From assembly GCA_902836725.1 (NCBI GenBank), contig CADFRV010000015.1, positions 1-17,729 of the forward strand: DNA of 17,729 nucleotides, in the 5' to 3' direction. Below, piece after piece: positions 5,924 through 13,256 of this stretch. Under the pieces are notes generated by a model. That model was not told where the DNA came from and did not search any database. It saw nothing but the letters and a program-made list of their open reading frames with translations. How positions within the stretch are numbered: the stretch's first letter is position 1; each line of letters begins with the position of its first letter. The position numbers and the translations under genes were made by a program. Source of the DNA: Muribaculaceae bacterium (GTDB taxonomy: Bacteria; Bacteroidota; Bacteroidia; Bacteroidales; Muribaculaceae).

Positions 5924-8246
5924 CATCCCCGGGCGCCGACGGACGGAGCATACGTCCGCCCGCGCCATACTCCCCAAGCATCTTCCGCAGGCGCGGGAGA
6001 CTGCCGGTGATCTTCGTCAGGTCATTCCCGCCGAAGGCATCCTCCATATACGCTATCGGATTTATATTGGCTATGCTCGACCATGGGAGCCACGCCCCCA
6101 CCGACCTGAAAGCCATGTCGGCCACATTGGTGGCTTCAGGCATGAACGCACGGTAACGGTAACCGATGCGGCCGTCGTAGTCGCTGTTGAGCTTGGTATT
6201 GTTCTGCAGCAGACGCGCCATGTGCAGATACACGGGCTTACCGGTCTTCACATACAGCTTGAACATATCGAAATACATGAACGACGCGAAATTGTCCGCC
6301 CCTGAATGGCCGGTGGAAATCAGCGAGAATCCCGATATGCCCCCTTTGGCAAAGGGATTGCGCGAAGCGTCGGCGCTGTCCCTGTGCGGCACCGCATAGT
6401 CGTAGCAGTATACCCAGCTCATGGAGCAGATGGCGGCATGCTCGGCAGCCTCGAGATATTTGCGCTCCCCGGTAAGGTCGTGGGCCGCCCCGAAAGCGTA
6501 CATGGCGAAAATGGCCGCTTCCTTGTCCACGGTGTTGGGATTGTCCGGCGTGCCACCCACATATTTCCCGAGCTTTTCATACAGTTCGCGGTATGAGAAA
6601 TCGGCGGCACGGAGCGCACCCTCACGGTAACGCCCGTCTCCCGTACATTCATACATTTTTGCAAGAAATCTCACTGCTATCGGGGTGTTGAGCCTTGAGG
6701 ACGCATGGGTGTTGCGGTCATACTCCTGAGCCACACTGCCGTCGGTGGCGTATGCGCGGAAGAAAGATCCGTCTTCGTTCTGCACCGCGAGTAGATTGTC
6801 GGCCACGCGGCACAGGGCTGCGTACCACCCTGGCTGCGGCCGCCCGTAAGCCTGCGACACACGCCAGGCGTCAAGCAACCCCTCCATTCCGTCGACCATG
6901 CATCTCAGGAATGCCGGATATCCGCGTGTATGTCCTGCCGTGTCATCGTCGGCCGGATCCCACCATACGATCGGGAAATAATCCCCCATAATAGCGTCTG
7001 ACACCCAGAAGTCCACAATCTCACGTCCTTTCTGCGCCGTCTCGGGCTCGTTATGGCTCAGGCCGTAACGCAGCATATGGAATCCAACCGGAAGCTGCTG
7101 CCCGACAAATCCCATCTGGAATGTGTAGACCCTGTTGCTCCCGTCGGGAAGATCGAGCGACCATGGCACCCCGGCGGCTTTCATCCCTCCGGTACCGAAT
7201 GTGCGGTATTCGTTTTTGAAAAGCTCTATGTTGTGCCTGTAGACCGTGTCCATATCCACATGCCATACCTCAGGGTTCTCCAGGGCATAGGCTGAGGCGA
7301 ACGTGTTTTTCATAGCCTCATTGTAGCCGTCGCAGACAGTGGAGATGACAGCTACCGACAAGGAGTGGCTGTTGCCCGCTCTCACGGCATGGTACCGGTC
7401 AGACCACACAGGCTCGCCGTGTACCCTGTCGGGTATATTCTCGTATGTCTCTGGACCCTCGGCTGAGGGATAACGGAAAGTGACGGAAGGGAGTGGCGAC
7501 ATATCATAGCCCACGGCGCCGTAGCGCAACGAATCGTTGACTTCACCCGGCACTCCCCCGCCGGCGAAACCGCCCACACCTATTTCGGGATGCAGATGGG
7601 ACAGGGCGAACGATACGCCACGGCGTTTCTCGCGCAGCATGGCCATAGGGAGGCCGCAGCGCGTCTCCTTCACATATACTTTCTCCACACCGAGATCAGA
7701 CGCCACTGCACGGTGACGCATCATTTCCGTGTCGCGATACAGAATGGAGGGGATGAAATACTCATAACCGCCGCTTTCGCCGCCGCTGACAGCGGAAAGC
7801 GTATAGGCACTGGCAAAACCCTCCTCCATGCCGGCGGAGGCGACTTCCACACCGCGATGCAATACAAAAGAGCCGTCGGCGGCAGCTTCATAGCGGTCGC
7901 ACACCAGAAATACTGAACCTCCCGCAGTCGCCACTCTCGCGCGGGCTTCCACAGCTCCGCGCTGTTTCCTCACCTCTTCATAAGGCACAGCATAGGAGGT
8001 CTCCACATCATGGAAACCTTTTTTCACACCGGCCTCCTTGACCACGATGCGTGCCGGCGAAGACTGCGAGGCGATTGTTTCCCGGCCATTACGAAGCTCT
8101 ACCCCTGCACCACCCTCCACAGACTGGAAACAGAGGCGGTAACCTCCCGATTTGAGCAGAGTCTCCCCGGCGATGGCTACGGCAGGGGACAGCGACAACA
8201 CAAGCGCCGCCATCACGCACCTGCCGAAACAACGCCACACACTCAT
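5916..8246 (-). CDS. Secreted (alpha/alpha)-toroid protein, putative carbohydrate-active enzyme
   Basis: A 776-residue protein with a signal peptide (about 1-27, ending AVAIAG). Residues about 30-310 are rich in beta-type sequence and probably form a beta-sandwich. Residues about 330-740 look like an (alpha/alpha)-toroid: helical hairpins with a TG(x)n-Tyr...Ala pattern recur at 531-550, 588-605 and 664-683, and aromatic/acidic segments such as WWDPADDD (428-435) and QNEDGSFFRAY (489-499) could line a sugar cleft. This architecture is common in six-hairpin glycosidases and polysaccharide lyases. I cannot assign a family, catalytic residues or substrate. The start is fixed by an ATGA overlap with the upstream thioredoxin gene. 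No SusC/SusD pair is in the window, so it is not in an obvious polysaccharide utilisation locus. Confidence 0.7.
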   Translation of the reverse strand: MSVWRCFGRCVMAALVLSLSPAVAIAGETLLKSGGYRLCFQSVEGGAGVELRNGRETIASQSSPARIVVKEAGVKKGFHDVETSYAVPYEEVRKQRGAVEARARVATAGGSVFLVCDRYEAAADGSFVLHRGVEVASAGMEEGFASAYTLSAVSGGESGGYEYFIPSILYRDTEMMRHRAVASDLGVEKVYVKETRCGLPMAMLREKRRGVSFALSHLHPEIGVGGFAGGGVPGEVNDSLRYGAVGYDMSPLPSVTFRYPSAEGPETYENIPDRVHGEPVWSDRYHAVRAGNSHSLSVAVISTVCDGYNEAMKNTFASAYALENPEVWHVDMDTVYRHNIELFKNEYRTFGTGGMKAAGVPWSLDLPDGSNRVYTFQMGFVGQQLPVGFHMLRYGLSHNEPETAQKGREIVDFWVSDAIMGDYFPIVWWDPADDDTAGHTRGYPAFLRCMVDGMEGLLDAWRVSQAYGRPQPGWYAALCRVADNLLAVQNEDGSFFRAYATDGSVAQEYDRNTHASSRLNTPIAVRFLAKMYECTGDGRYREGALRAADFSYRELYEKLGKYVGGTPDNPNTVDKEAAIFAMYAFGAAHDLTGERKYLEAAEHAAICSMSWVYCYDYAVPHRDSADASRNPFAKGGISGFSLISTGHSGADNFASFMYFDMFKLYVKTGKPVYLHMARLLQNNTKLNSDYDGRIGYRYRAFMPEATNVADMAFRSVGAWLPWSSIANINPIAYMEDAFGGNDLTKITGSLPRLRKMLGEYGAGGRMLRPSAPGDVR

Positions 8247-8686
8247 TTCAGAGCCGACTCAAGAGCCGCTGTGAATTCCCGTTCCGGAATAAGACCTACA
8301 GTCGTGGTATAGCTTCCGTCAGGCTTGACATATGCCACCATCGGGATGCTCTGCACGCCATACTGGGCGGCCAGTTCGGGATGCGCGTCCACATCCACGC
8401 TGTAGAACACAGCCTTTGAAGTGTAGTTTTTCGCAACCCTGTCAAAGATAGGCGCGAACTGGCGGCAGGGACCGCACCATGTGGCGTTGAAATCGATAAC
8501 CACGAGTTTGTTCTTTTCAGGAGTGATCACCGCGCCCTTCTCAAGTACAGTCACGGCATGCTCCGGAGCTTTCTGCTCCGCGACCTGCGCACCCTTTTCA
8601 GCCTTCTGTCCCGAGCCGCAGCTTGCAAGCCCCAGGACACCTGCGGCAACCACACACGCCGCCGCTAAAAATCCATTGAATTTCAT
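8243..8686 (-). CDS. Thioredoxin-fold lipoprotein
   Basis: A periplasm-facing thiol-disulfide protein of 147 residues. The lipoprotein signal peptide ends in the lipobox LASC with Cys23 as the lipidated residue, followed by GSGQ. The thioredoxin domain (about 45-147) holds the active site WCGPC (70-74) and the cis-Pro loop SIP (113-115). It may reduce or isomerise disulfides in exported proteins, or pass electrons from an inner-membrane partner; none is encoded here. Its stop overlaps the start of the large secreted protein (ATGA at 8243-8246), so the two are translationally coupled and may be functionally linked. The leader immediately upstream is an 11-copy 9-bp repeat. I found no exact TAnnTTTG promoter in that leader. 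Confidence 0.87.
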   Translation of the reverse strand: MKFNGFLAAACVVAAGVLGLASCGSGQKAEKGAQVAEQKAPEHAVTVLEKGAVITPEKNKLVVIDFNATWCGPCRQFAPIFDRVAKNYTSKAVFYSVDVDAHPELAAQYGVQSIPMVAYVKPDGSYTTTVGLIPEREFTAALESALK

Positions 8687-8700
8687 AAGCGAATCTAATT

Positions 8701-8799
8701 AATCAGAGAAATTAAAGAGATCAGAGAGATTAGAGAAATCAAAAAGATCAGAGAAATCAAAGAGATCAGAGAAATCAGAGGTATCAGAGGAATCAGAGA
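8701..8799. repeat. Eleven tandem copies of a 9-bp unit
   Basis: The 99 bp divide into eleven consecutive 9-bp units without any insertion or deletion, consensus RATCAGAGA on the + strand. GATCAGAGA occurs three times (8719, 8746, 8764) and AATCAGAGA twice (8701, 8791); other copies differ by one to three bases. The array ends 14 bp from the thioredoxin start codon, so it lies in that gene's 5' leader. It has no spacers and is not a CRISPR array. Confidence 0.85.
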
Positions 8800-8814
8800 T
8801 CTCAGGCTCTTCTA

Positions 8815-8870
8815 AATTTCTTAATTCCCTAATTTCTTAATTTCTATTTTTCTCAATTTCTCAATTCTAA
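8815..8870. repeat. About seven tandem copies of an 8-bp unit
   Basis: Seven 8-bp units run without indels from 8815, consensus AATTTCTT/C: AATTTCTT at 8815 and 8831, AATTTCTA at 8839 and AATTTCTC at 8855, the others more diverged. The unit is complementary to the GAGAAAT found across junctions of the neighbouring 9-bp array, so the two tracts could pair imperfectly in RNA or single-stranded DNA. Confidence 0.65.
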
Positions 8871-8880
8871 AAAAGAAGTA

Positions 8881-8921
8881 TTCTTACTTGACTTCTCCAG
8901 CTCTTACTTCTTACTTCTAAT
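8881..8921. repeat. Short 7-bp repeat tract
   Basis: A pyrimidine-rich stretch built around TTCTTAC (8881, 8908) and the related CTCTTAC (8901), with three units in direct tandem at 8901-8921. It completes a series of 9-, 8- and 7-bp tracts between the malate dehydrogenase terminator and the thioredoxin gene. Confidence 0.45.
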
Positions 8922-8935
8922 TTTCCCTATAAACA

Positions 8936-8977
8936 ACGGGAGGCAACGGCATGTTCTTGAACGTCGCGGCCTCCCGT
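8936..8977 (-). terminator. Hairpin terminator downstream of mdh
   Basis: ACGGGAGGC (8936-8944) and GCCTCCCGT (8969-8977) form a perfect 9-bp stem with a 24-nt loop that can itself fold. On the minus strand it is followed by TTGTTTAT, a weak T-run. It begins 32 bp past the mdh stop codon, which supports a terminator role and separates mdh from the thioredoxin unit. Confidence 0.6.
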
Positions 8978-9008
8978 ATTCTATTTATTCTGTCAATTAT
9001 GCTGCTGA

Positions 9009-9947
9009 TCAGCCAAGAACGGCCTTGAGAGCCTCATTGGTCTTGTGTACAGCCTCGGCGCTCTTCTTGAAGGCAGCCTTCTCAGCGTCGTTGAGATCGA
9101 ATTCCACGATCTTCTCGATACCGTTGCGGCCGATGATGGCAGGCACACCGATGCAGAGATCGCTTTCGCCATATTCGCCGTCGAGGAGAGCCGAGCAGGA
9201 GATAAGTTTCTTCTGGTCGTGGAGCACAGCGGCAACCATCTGTGCCGAAGCTGCGCCGGGAGCATACCATGCGGAGGTTCCGAGGAGCTTTGTCAGAGTG
9301 GCACCGCCTACCATAGTGTCGGCGGCAACCTTCTCAAGCTGCTCTGCGGGGAGATACTCCGAAGCGGGCACACCGCGGTATGCGGCATAGCGTGTCAGAG
9401 GGATCATGGTGGTGTCGCCGTGACCGCCGATTACGATGCCTTCAACCTCTGTGGAGTTGGCGCCGAGAGCGATGCTCAGGAAATATTTGAAACGAGCGCT
9501 GTCAAGTGCGCCACCCATACCGATGATGCGGTTCTTGGGCAGACCTGAGATCTTGTGGATCAGGTATGTCATTGTATCCATCGGGTTGGCCACACAGATG
9601 ATCACAGCGTTGGGAGAATGTTTGAGCACATTTTCTGTAACAGACTTCACGATGCCTGCGTTTACACCGATAAGCTCCTCGCGGGTCATGCCGGGTTTGC
9701 GGGGAACACCTGAAGTGATAACAACCACGTCGGAATCGGCTGTCTTGGCATAGTCATTGGTCACACCAACAAGACGGGACTGCAGGCCGAGGATATTTGC
9801 TGTCTGCATGATATCCATGGCTTTGCCTTCAGATACGCCCTCTTTGATGTCGATGAGCACAACTTCGTCAGCCACCTGAGTGGTAACCAGAACATTAGCT
9901 GTTGTAGCGCCTACATTGCCGGCGCCTACGACTGTTACTTTTGACAT
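9009..9947 (-). CDS. mdh: Malate dehydrogenase (NAD-dependent, LDH-like type)
   Basis: Interconverts malate and oxaloacetate with NAD(H); in anaerobic Bacteroidota it mainly serves the reductive branch leading to fumarate and succinate. The Rossmann motif GAGNVG is at 8-13, and an acidic Asp33 after the second strand indicates NAD rather than NADP. The malate-specific loop VPRKPGMTR is at 81-89 (substrate Arg83 and Arg89), with Asn121, the Asp149/Arg152 pair, and catalytic His176 in GGHGD (174-178). An Arg rather than Gln in the mobile loop argues against lactate dehydrogenase. The length of 312 residues is normal. It is a single-gene unit with its own promoter, a leader of about 90 nt, and a downstream hairpin. 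Confidence 0.95.
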   Translation of the reverse strand: MSKVTVVGAGNVGATTANVLVTTQVADEVVLIDIKEGVSEGKAMDIMQTANILGLQSRLVGVTNDYAKTADSDVVVITSGVPRKPGMTREELIGVNAGIVKSVTENVLKHSPNAVIICVANPMDTMTYLIHKISGLPKNRIIGMGGALDSARFKYFLSIALGANSTEVEGIVIGGHGDTTMIPLTRYAAYRGVPASEYLPAEQLEKVAADTMVGGATLTKLLGTSAWYAPGAASAQMVAAVLHDQKKLISCSALLDGEYGESDLCIGVPAIIGRNGIEKIVEFDLNDAEKAAFKKSAEAVHKTNEALKAVLG

Positions 9948-10043
9948 AGGTTCAAGTTTTAAAAACAGTTATAGTTGTTAGTTTTCGAATACGTTTTGCA
10001 GCACAGCCGGGCACCCATGCAGGGCCAGACTGTTAGAACAATG

Positions 10044-10051
10044 CAAATATA
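10044..10051 (-). promoter_or_regulatory. mdh -7 box
   Basis: On the minus strand TATATTTG is an exact TAnnTTTG. Transcription would start near 10038, giving a GC-containing leader of about 90 nt before the mdh ATG. I see no good TTTG at the -33 position, where activator or repressor control may matter more. Confidence 0.6.
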
Positions 10052-10065
10052 CGGAAATATTTCCG
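10052..10065. promoter_or_regulatory. Perfect 14-bp palindrome abutting the mdh -7 box
   Basis: CGGAAATATTTCCG is fully self-complementary and touches the upstream edge of the mdh -7 box, filling much of the -33/-7 spacer. A dimeric regulator bound here would overlap RNA polymerase. No regulator gene lies next to it, so any factor would act in trans. Confidence 0.5.
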
Positions 10066-10157
10066 GATTACGCACTTTTAACTAAATTTTTATAACCGGT
10101 CTGAGAAATCAGTCACGCACATCGCCTTAGGTTCATTCCACTACCCCTGAACATCTG

Positions 10158-12512
10158 TCAACGCAGGAAAGGTACGGCTGTGAAATAGAGGCCGAAGGAG
10201 ATGCCGACATTCCAGTTGGCACCTGGATAGGAGAGGTAATTGGCGTAGGCGCACACCGACGCGAAGGGGAGATTGTAGACAAGGTCAAGCTCGGCGGCAA
10301 ATTCCGGATCTGAGAACCAGTTGCCGTAGCGCACGCCCTGGAACCCGTCCTGCTCTATACGGCGGAACGGCATGAATGCCGTAGCCGTAAGACGCACCTG
10401 CGCCCGCTGGAACGGACGCCAGATCGGCACTATTCCGGCGGCGGCAAAAGAATTGGCATGAAACGCCTTGTTGAATACATCCTCCATAGCGGGAGTAGGC
10501 GTATACGATGGGGCGTTCACCAGAGAGGCATAATATGTGTTCAGGAGGTGCCGGTTGGAGACAAGCACGTCCCATACCACTCCGAGCGAGAAGGGACGGC
10601 CCATCTTGAAGTAGCTTTCACCCCTGAACTCAGCCTGGAACCAATGGATGTTGTCGGTATAGTCGCGCTTCATTTCCTGCTCATCTGTCTGCATGTGATG
10701 ATAGCGTCCCACAGTCTGCATAACCCCTACATTCAGGAAGGTACCGCTCACGGGATAGCTGTTGTTGTCTAGGGTATTGTATTCAAACCGCCCCACTACC
10801 TGACCTAGGTTCATCTTCGTCTCCTCGCGGCTCGACTCTATAAAATCGGCGCGGTCGTTGGAATAAAACTTGTTGCGCGACTGGCCTCCCCCCACACCGA
10901 CGAGAGCTTTTCCACGCCTCCCTACGGCCCAGGCATAATTCAGGCGGGCAAAACTTTCGTAATGGCTGATGAACGCGGGGGAATTGTCCTGATAAAACAG
11001 TTTGTCATTCTCATAATAGCGCTGCCTGCTGTAGACACCCTGCAGCTCGAGCGCCGAGGGCAATGTATTGGAAAGAAACAGCTTGCCGTCGAGCTGCGCG
11101 GCCATATAGCTCTGTCCTATCCATCCCATGAGACGGGTGTTCCAGGAGCTGAACGACAGGCTTGAGTAATCCACCGACGCGAATATCATGGAGTTTATCG
11201 ATGAAGTGAGGAATCCTCCTCCTCCTACAGTAAAGTTGTCTTTGAGACTTGCGTCAAGATCAAGGGTGAAGAGCCCTGTGGTGTCGTTATACTCGGCCTG
11301 CGGCATCAGATTGCGTATCTTTCCAGGGCTGAGAGCGCGGTAATAAGCGAGCCGCGCATGGTCTATGCCGAATGTATCGGTGCGCGCATTCTTGAAGAGA
11401 TGCTCCAGATAGTCGTTCTGCGATGGAGTGCCGCCGGTGGCCACCACTTTGTCGAAACGCAGGTAGGGAGACTCCGACTTGAACACCGCACGCCGCAGAC
11501 GGCGCGTCTCGGCCGGTATCCGCGCCGTGACACGTCGCTCAATAGAGTCCATGAATTCCATTCCTCTCTTATACCCTGCGGCATAGATCTCCTTGGCCTT
11601 TCCGAAATCGAGCAGCGAGAAACGGCTCACATCTATATGAATATGTATGCCTTCGTCGGCCGGCAGATCATAGTCGTTGTTCTGGATTATCATATTCTCG
11701 AGCTGCGACACTATACCGGTCGAGGGGGTGGCCTCCTCGGAATGCACATCCACGCCAATCATAATGGAAGGAGCGAAATCCTCACGCATCACATCCACCG
11801 GGAAATTGTCGTAGATACCACCGTCGTAAACATCCACCCCGTTCATCTTTATCGGCATGAATACAGCCGGGAAACTCATCGACGCGCGTATGGCGTCAGA
11901 CAGGTGCCCCGAACGGCACACGATCTTGTGCTTGTGCACAACGTCGGAGGTCACGCATCTGAACGGCACGAAAAGCTTGTCGAAATCGCCCCCGCACTGC
12001 GCCGTATATGCCGCGAACAGATCCATGAACGCGAAGTTCATCGGCAGTGGGGAAATGAGGCTCGACGGGATGGCATTGGTTACCGCGGCAGAGTCGGCAG
12101 GGTGAAGGTTGATGTTCAGATGACCGAACGCCGGCGTCTGTGGCTGACGCAGGAAATAATATGTGAGGTTCGGGTCAATCTGTCCGGTAGACCACATGGC
12201 GAATCCGGGAGAGAGAATAAGTTCCATCATCTCGTCGGGAGTGTAGCCGGCGGCATAAAGTCCGCCGACTATGGCGCCCATTGATGTGCCGGCCACATAA
12301 TCGATGGGAATATTGTGATCCTCAAGAGCCTGTATCACACCTATGTGCGCAATGCCTTTCGCCCCACCGCCACTGAGCACAAGCCCTACAGACTGGGTGG
12401 ATGGGGCCGCAGACGATGAAACGCTGTCAGGCATTTCGGCAGCAGCTCCCGACAGACAGGCAAACGACATTATTACCGCCACAATGGCGTTCAGTATTTT
12501 TTCTGACATCAT
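10158..12512 (-). CDS. Patatin-like phospholipase with outer-membrane barrel (type Vd-like)
   Basis: An exported lipase-like protein. After a signal peptide (about 1-26), the patatin domain shows the oxyanion motif GGGAKG (48-53), nucleophile GTSMG (75-79, Ser77) and catalytic DGG (230-232), so the Ser-Asp dyad is intact. A POTRA-like linker (about 340-410) is followed by an Omp85/BamA-type C-terminal half rich in alternating and aromatic residues, ending YFTAVPFLR. This matches type Vd autotransporters such as Pseudomonas PlpD and Fusobacterium FplA. I chose the ATG at 12512 (784 residues; 12509 is also possible) because it gives a proper signal peptide and follows a purine-rich stretch and a -7 box at 12534-12541. 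An in-frame ATG at 12572 lies upstream of that box and would bury the signal. Substrate unknown. Confidence 0.88.
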   Translation of the reverse strand: MMSEKILNAIVAVIMSFACLSGAAAEMPDSVSSSAAPSTQSVGLVLSGGGAKGIAHIGVIQALEDHNIPIDYVAGTSMGAIVGGLYAAGYTPDEMMELILSPGFAMWSTGQIDPNLTYYFLRQPQTPAFGHLNINLHPADSAAVTNAIPSSLISPLPMNFAFMDLFAAYTAQCGGDFDKLFVPFRCVTSDVVHKHKIVCRSGHLSDAIRASMSFPAVFMPIKMNGVDVYDGGIYDNFPVDVMREDFAPSIMIGVDVHSEEATPSTGIVSQLENMIIQNNDYDLPADEGIHIHIDVSRFSLLDFGKAKEIYAAGYKRGMEFMDSIERRVTARIPAETRRLRRAVFKSESPYLRFDKVVATGGTPSQNDYLEHLFKNARTDTFGIDHARLAYYRALSPGKIRNLMPQAEYNDTTGLFTLDLDASLKDNFTVGGGGFLTSSINSMIFASVDYSSLSFSSWNTRLMGWIGQSYMAAQLDGKLFLSNTLPSALELQGVYSRQRYYENDKLFYQDNSPAFISHYESFARLNYAWAVGRRGKALVGVGGGQSRNKFYSNDRADFIESSREETKMNLGQVVGRFEYNTLDNNSYPVSGTFLNVGVMQTVGRYHHMQTDEQEMKRDYTDNIHWFQAEFRGESYFKMGRPFSLGVVWDVLVSNRHLLNTYYASLVNAPSYTPTPAMEDVFNKAFHANSFAAAGIVPIWRPFQRAQVRLTATAFMPFRRIEQDGFQGVRYGNWFSDPEFAAELDLVYNLPFASVCAYANYLSYPGANWNVGISFGLYFTAVPFLR

Positions 12513-12533
12513 CTCTTCTCTTAAGTAGCTGGT

Positions 12534-12541
12534 CAAAACTA
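12534..12541 (-). promoter_or_regulatory. -7 box for the patatin gene
   Basis: On the minus strand TAGTTTTG matches TAnnTTTG exactly and lies about 22 bp upstream of the ATG at 12512. It supports that start codon over the one at 12572. No TTTG is seen at the ideal -33 distance. Confidence 0.45.
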
Positions 12542-12742
12542 TTTTAATGTTTGTTCGAGAAAAATCTCCCAAAATTTTGCCGAAGAAACATTGAAATAAT
12601 CTGACCGTAAATAAAATAATTTTGAACAGTTACTTATAAACAAATAGTCTACTCAGATAACAATTGTGGCGATGTAGCAGTTCGACATTACAGAGCCACA
12701 AAAATTTCACTGCAAAAATAAGCATCGGGAAAATAAAATCGC

Positions 12743-12750
12743 TATATTTG
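12743..12750 (+). promoter_or_regulatory. -7 box for the DUF805 gene
   Basis: TATATTTG is an exact TAnnTTTG, 27 bp before the ATG at 12778, predicting a leader of about 20 nt. No clear -33 box is visible. Confidence 0.55.
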
Positions 12751-12777
12751 CGCATATAATTTTAACACCCGAAAATT

Positions 12778-13188
12778 ATGGACAATTACAACCAACAGCC
12801 ACAGATGCCCTACCGCTATATCGGTTTCGGCGACGCCATCCAGATCTGCCTACGCAAATACGCCACTTTCAACGGCCGTGCCGGGCGTGCGGAGTATTGG
12901 TGGTGGATACTTTTCAATTTCATCATCAGCGCCGTTTTCGGAACGCTTCTTACGATCTTCAATGGTTCGTTCATCGGAACTCTTTTCACATTCCTGAATT
13001 ACGCCGTGGGGGCGGCGCTTCTGGTTCCGACTCTGGCCGTGGCATGGCGCCGCATGCATGATATCGGCAAAGGTGGCGGCTGGTATTTCATCAACCTCAT
13101 CCCCCTTGTAGGCACAATCATCTGGATCGTATGGTGCTGCCGCAAAGGTGAGCCGGTGCCCAACCGTTTCGGTGTTCCCGAGGCATAA
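12778..13188 (+). CDS. DUF805 family inner-membrane protein
   Basis: A 136-residue membrane protein of unknown function. It has the family hallmarks: FNGRAGRAEYWWWILF near 31-46, WRRMHDIGKGGGW at 90-102, and the C-terminal RKGEPVPNRFG. Hydrophobic segments at about 40-62, 65-88 and 100-120 suggest three or four membrane helices. There is no signal peptide; the first helix would anchor it. The gene stands alone, with its own -7 box and a strong terminator shared with the convergent ligase gene. DUF805 proteins have no settled role, so I propose none. Confidence 0.88.
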   Translation: MDNYNQQPQMPYRYIGFGDAIQICLRKYATFNGRAGRAEYWWWILFNFIISAVFGTLLTIFNGSFIGTLFTFLNYAVGAALLVPTLAVAWRRMHDIGKGGGWYFINLIPLVGTIIWIVWCCRKGEPVPNRFGVPEA

Positions 13189-13208
13189 TCATCGTAATCA
13201 AGATAATA

Positions 13209-13237
13209 AAAAAGACCCGTAATTTCCGGGTCTTTTT
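13209..13237. terminator. Bidirectional rho-independent terminator
   Basis: AAAAAGACCCG (13209-13219) and CGGGTCTTTTT (13227-13237) pair perfectly over 11 bp with a 7-nt loop. The A-run on one side and T-run on the other give a T-tract on both strands. It lies 20 bp past the DUF805 stop and 20 bp past the convergent ligase stop, so it serves both. Confidence 0.9.
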
Positions 13238-13256
13238 ACGCGCCACGAGGCATCGG

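Noticed and set aside
8701..8799. Regular direct repeats as a possible CRISPR array
   Set aside because: Units are 9 bp, contiguous and without spacers, and no cas gene is present.
8701..8799. The 9-bp array as coding sequence for a three-residue repeat protein
   Set aside because: The period is a multiple of three, but no start codon and recognisable protein accompany it, and the tract sits in AT-rich DNA between a terminator and a well-defined start codon.
10080..10157. A terminator after the patatin gene
   Set aside because: Only weak four-base-pair stems are visible; nothing convincing before the mdh promoter.
11358..12284. A 308-codon open frame on the + strand
   Set aside because: It lies wholly antisense to the patatin catalytic domain, has no recognisable motif, and its length is explained by the GC-rich coding strand opposite.
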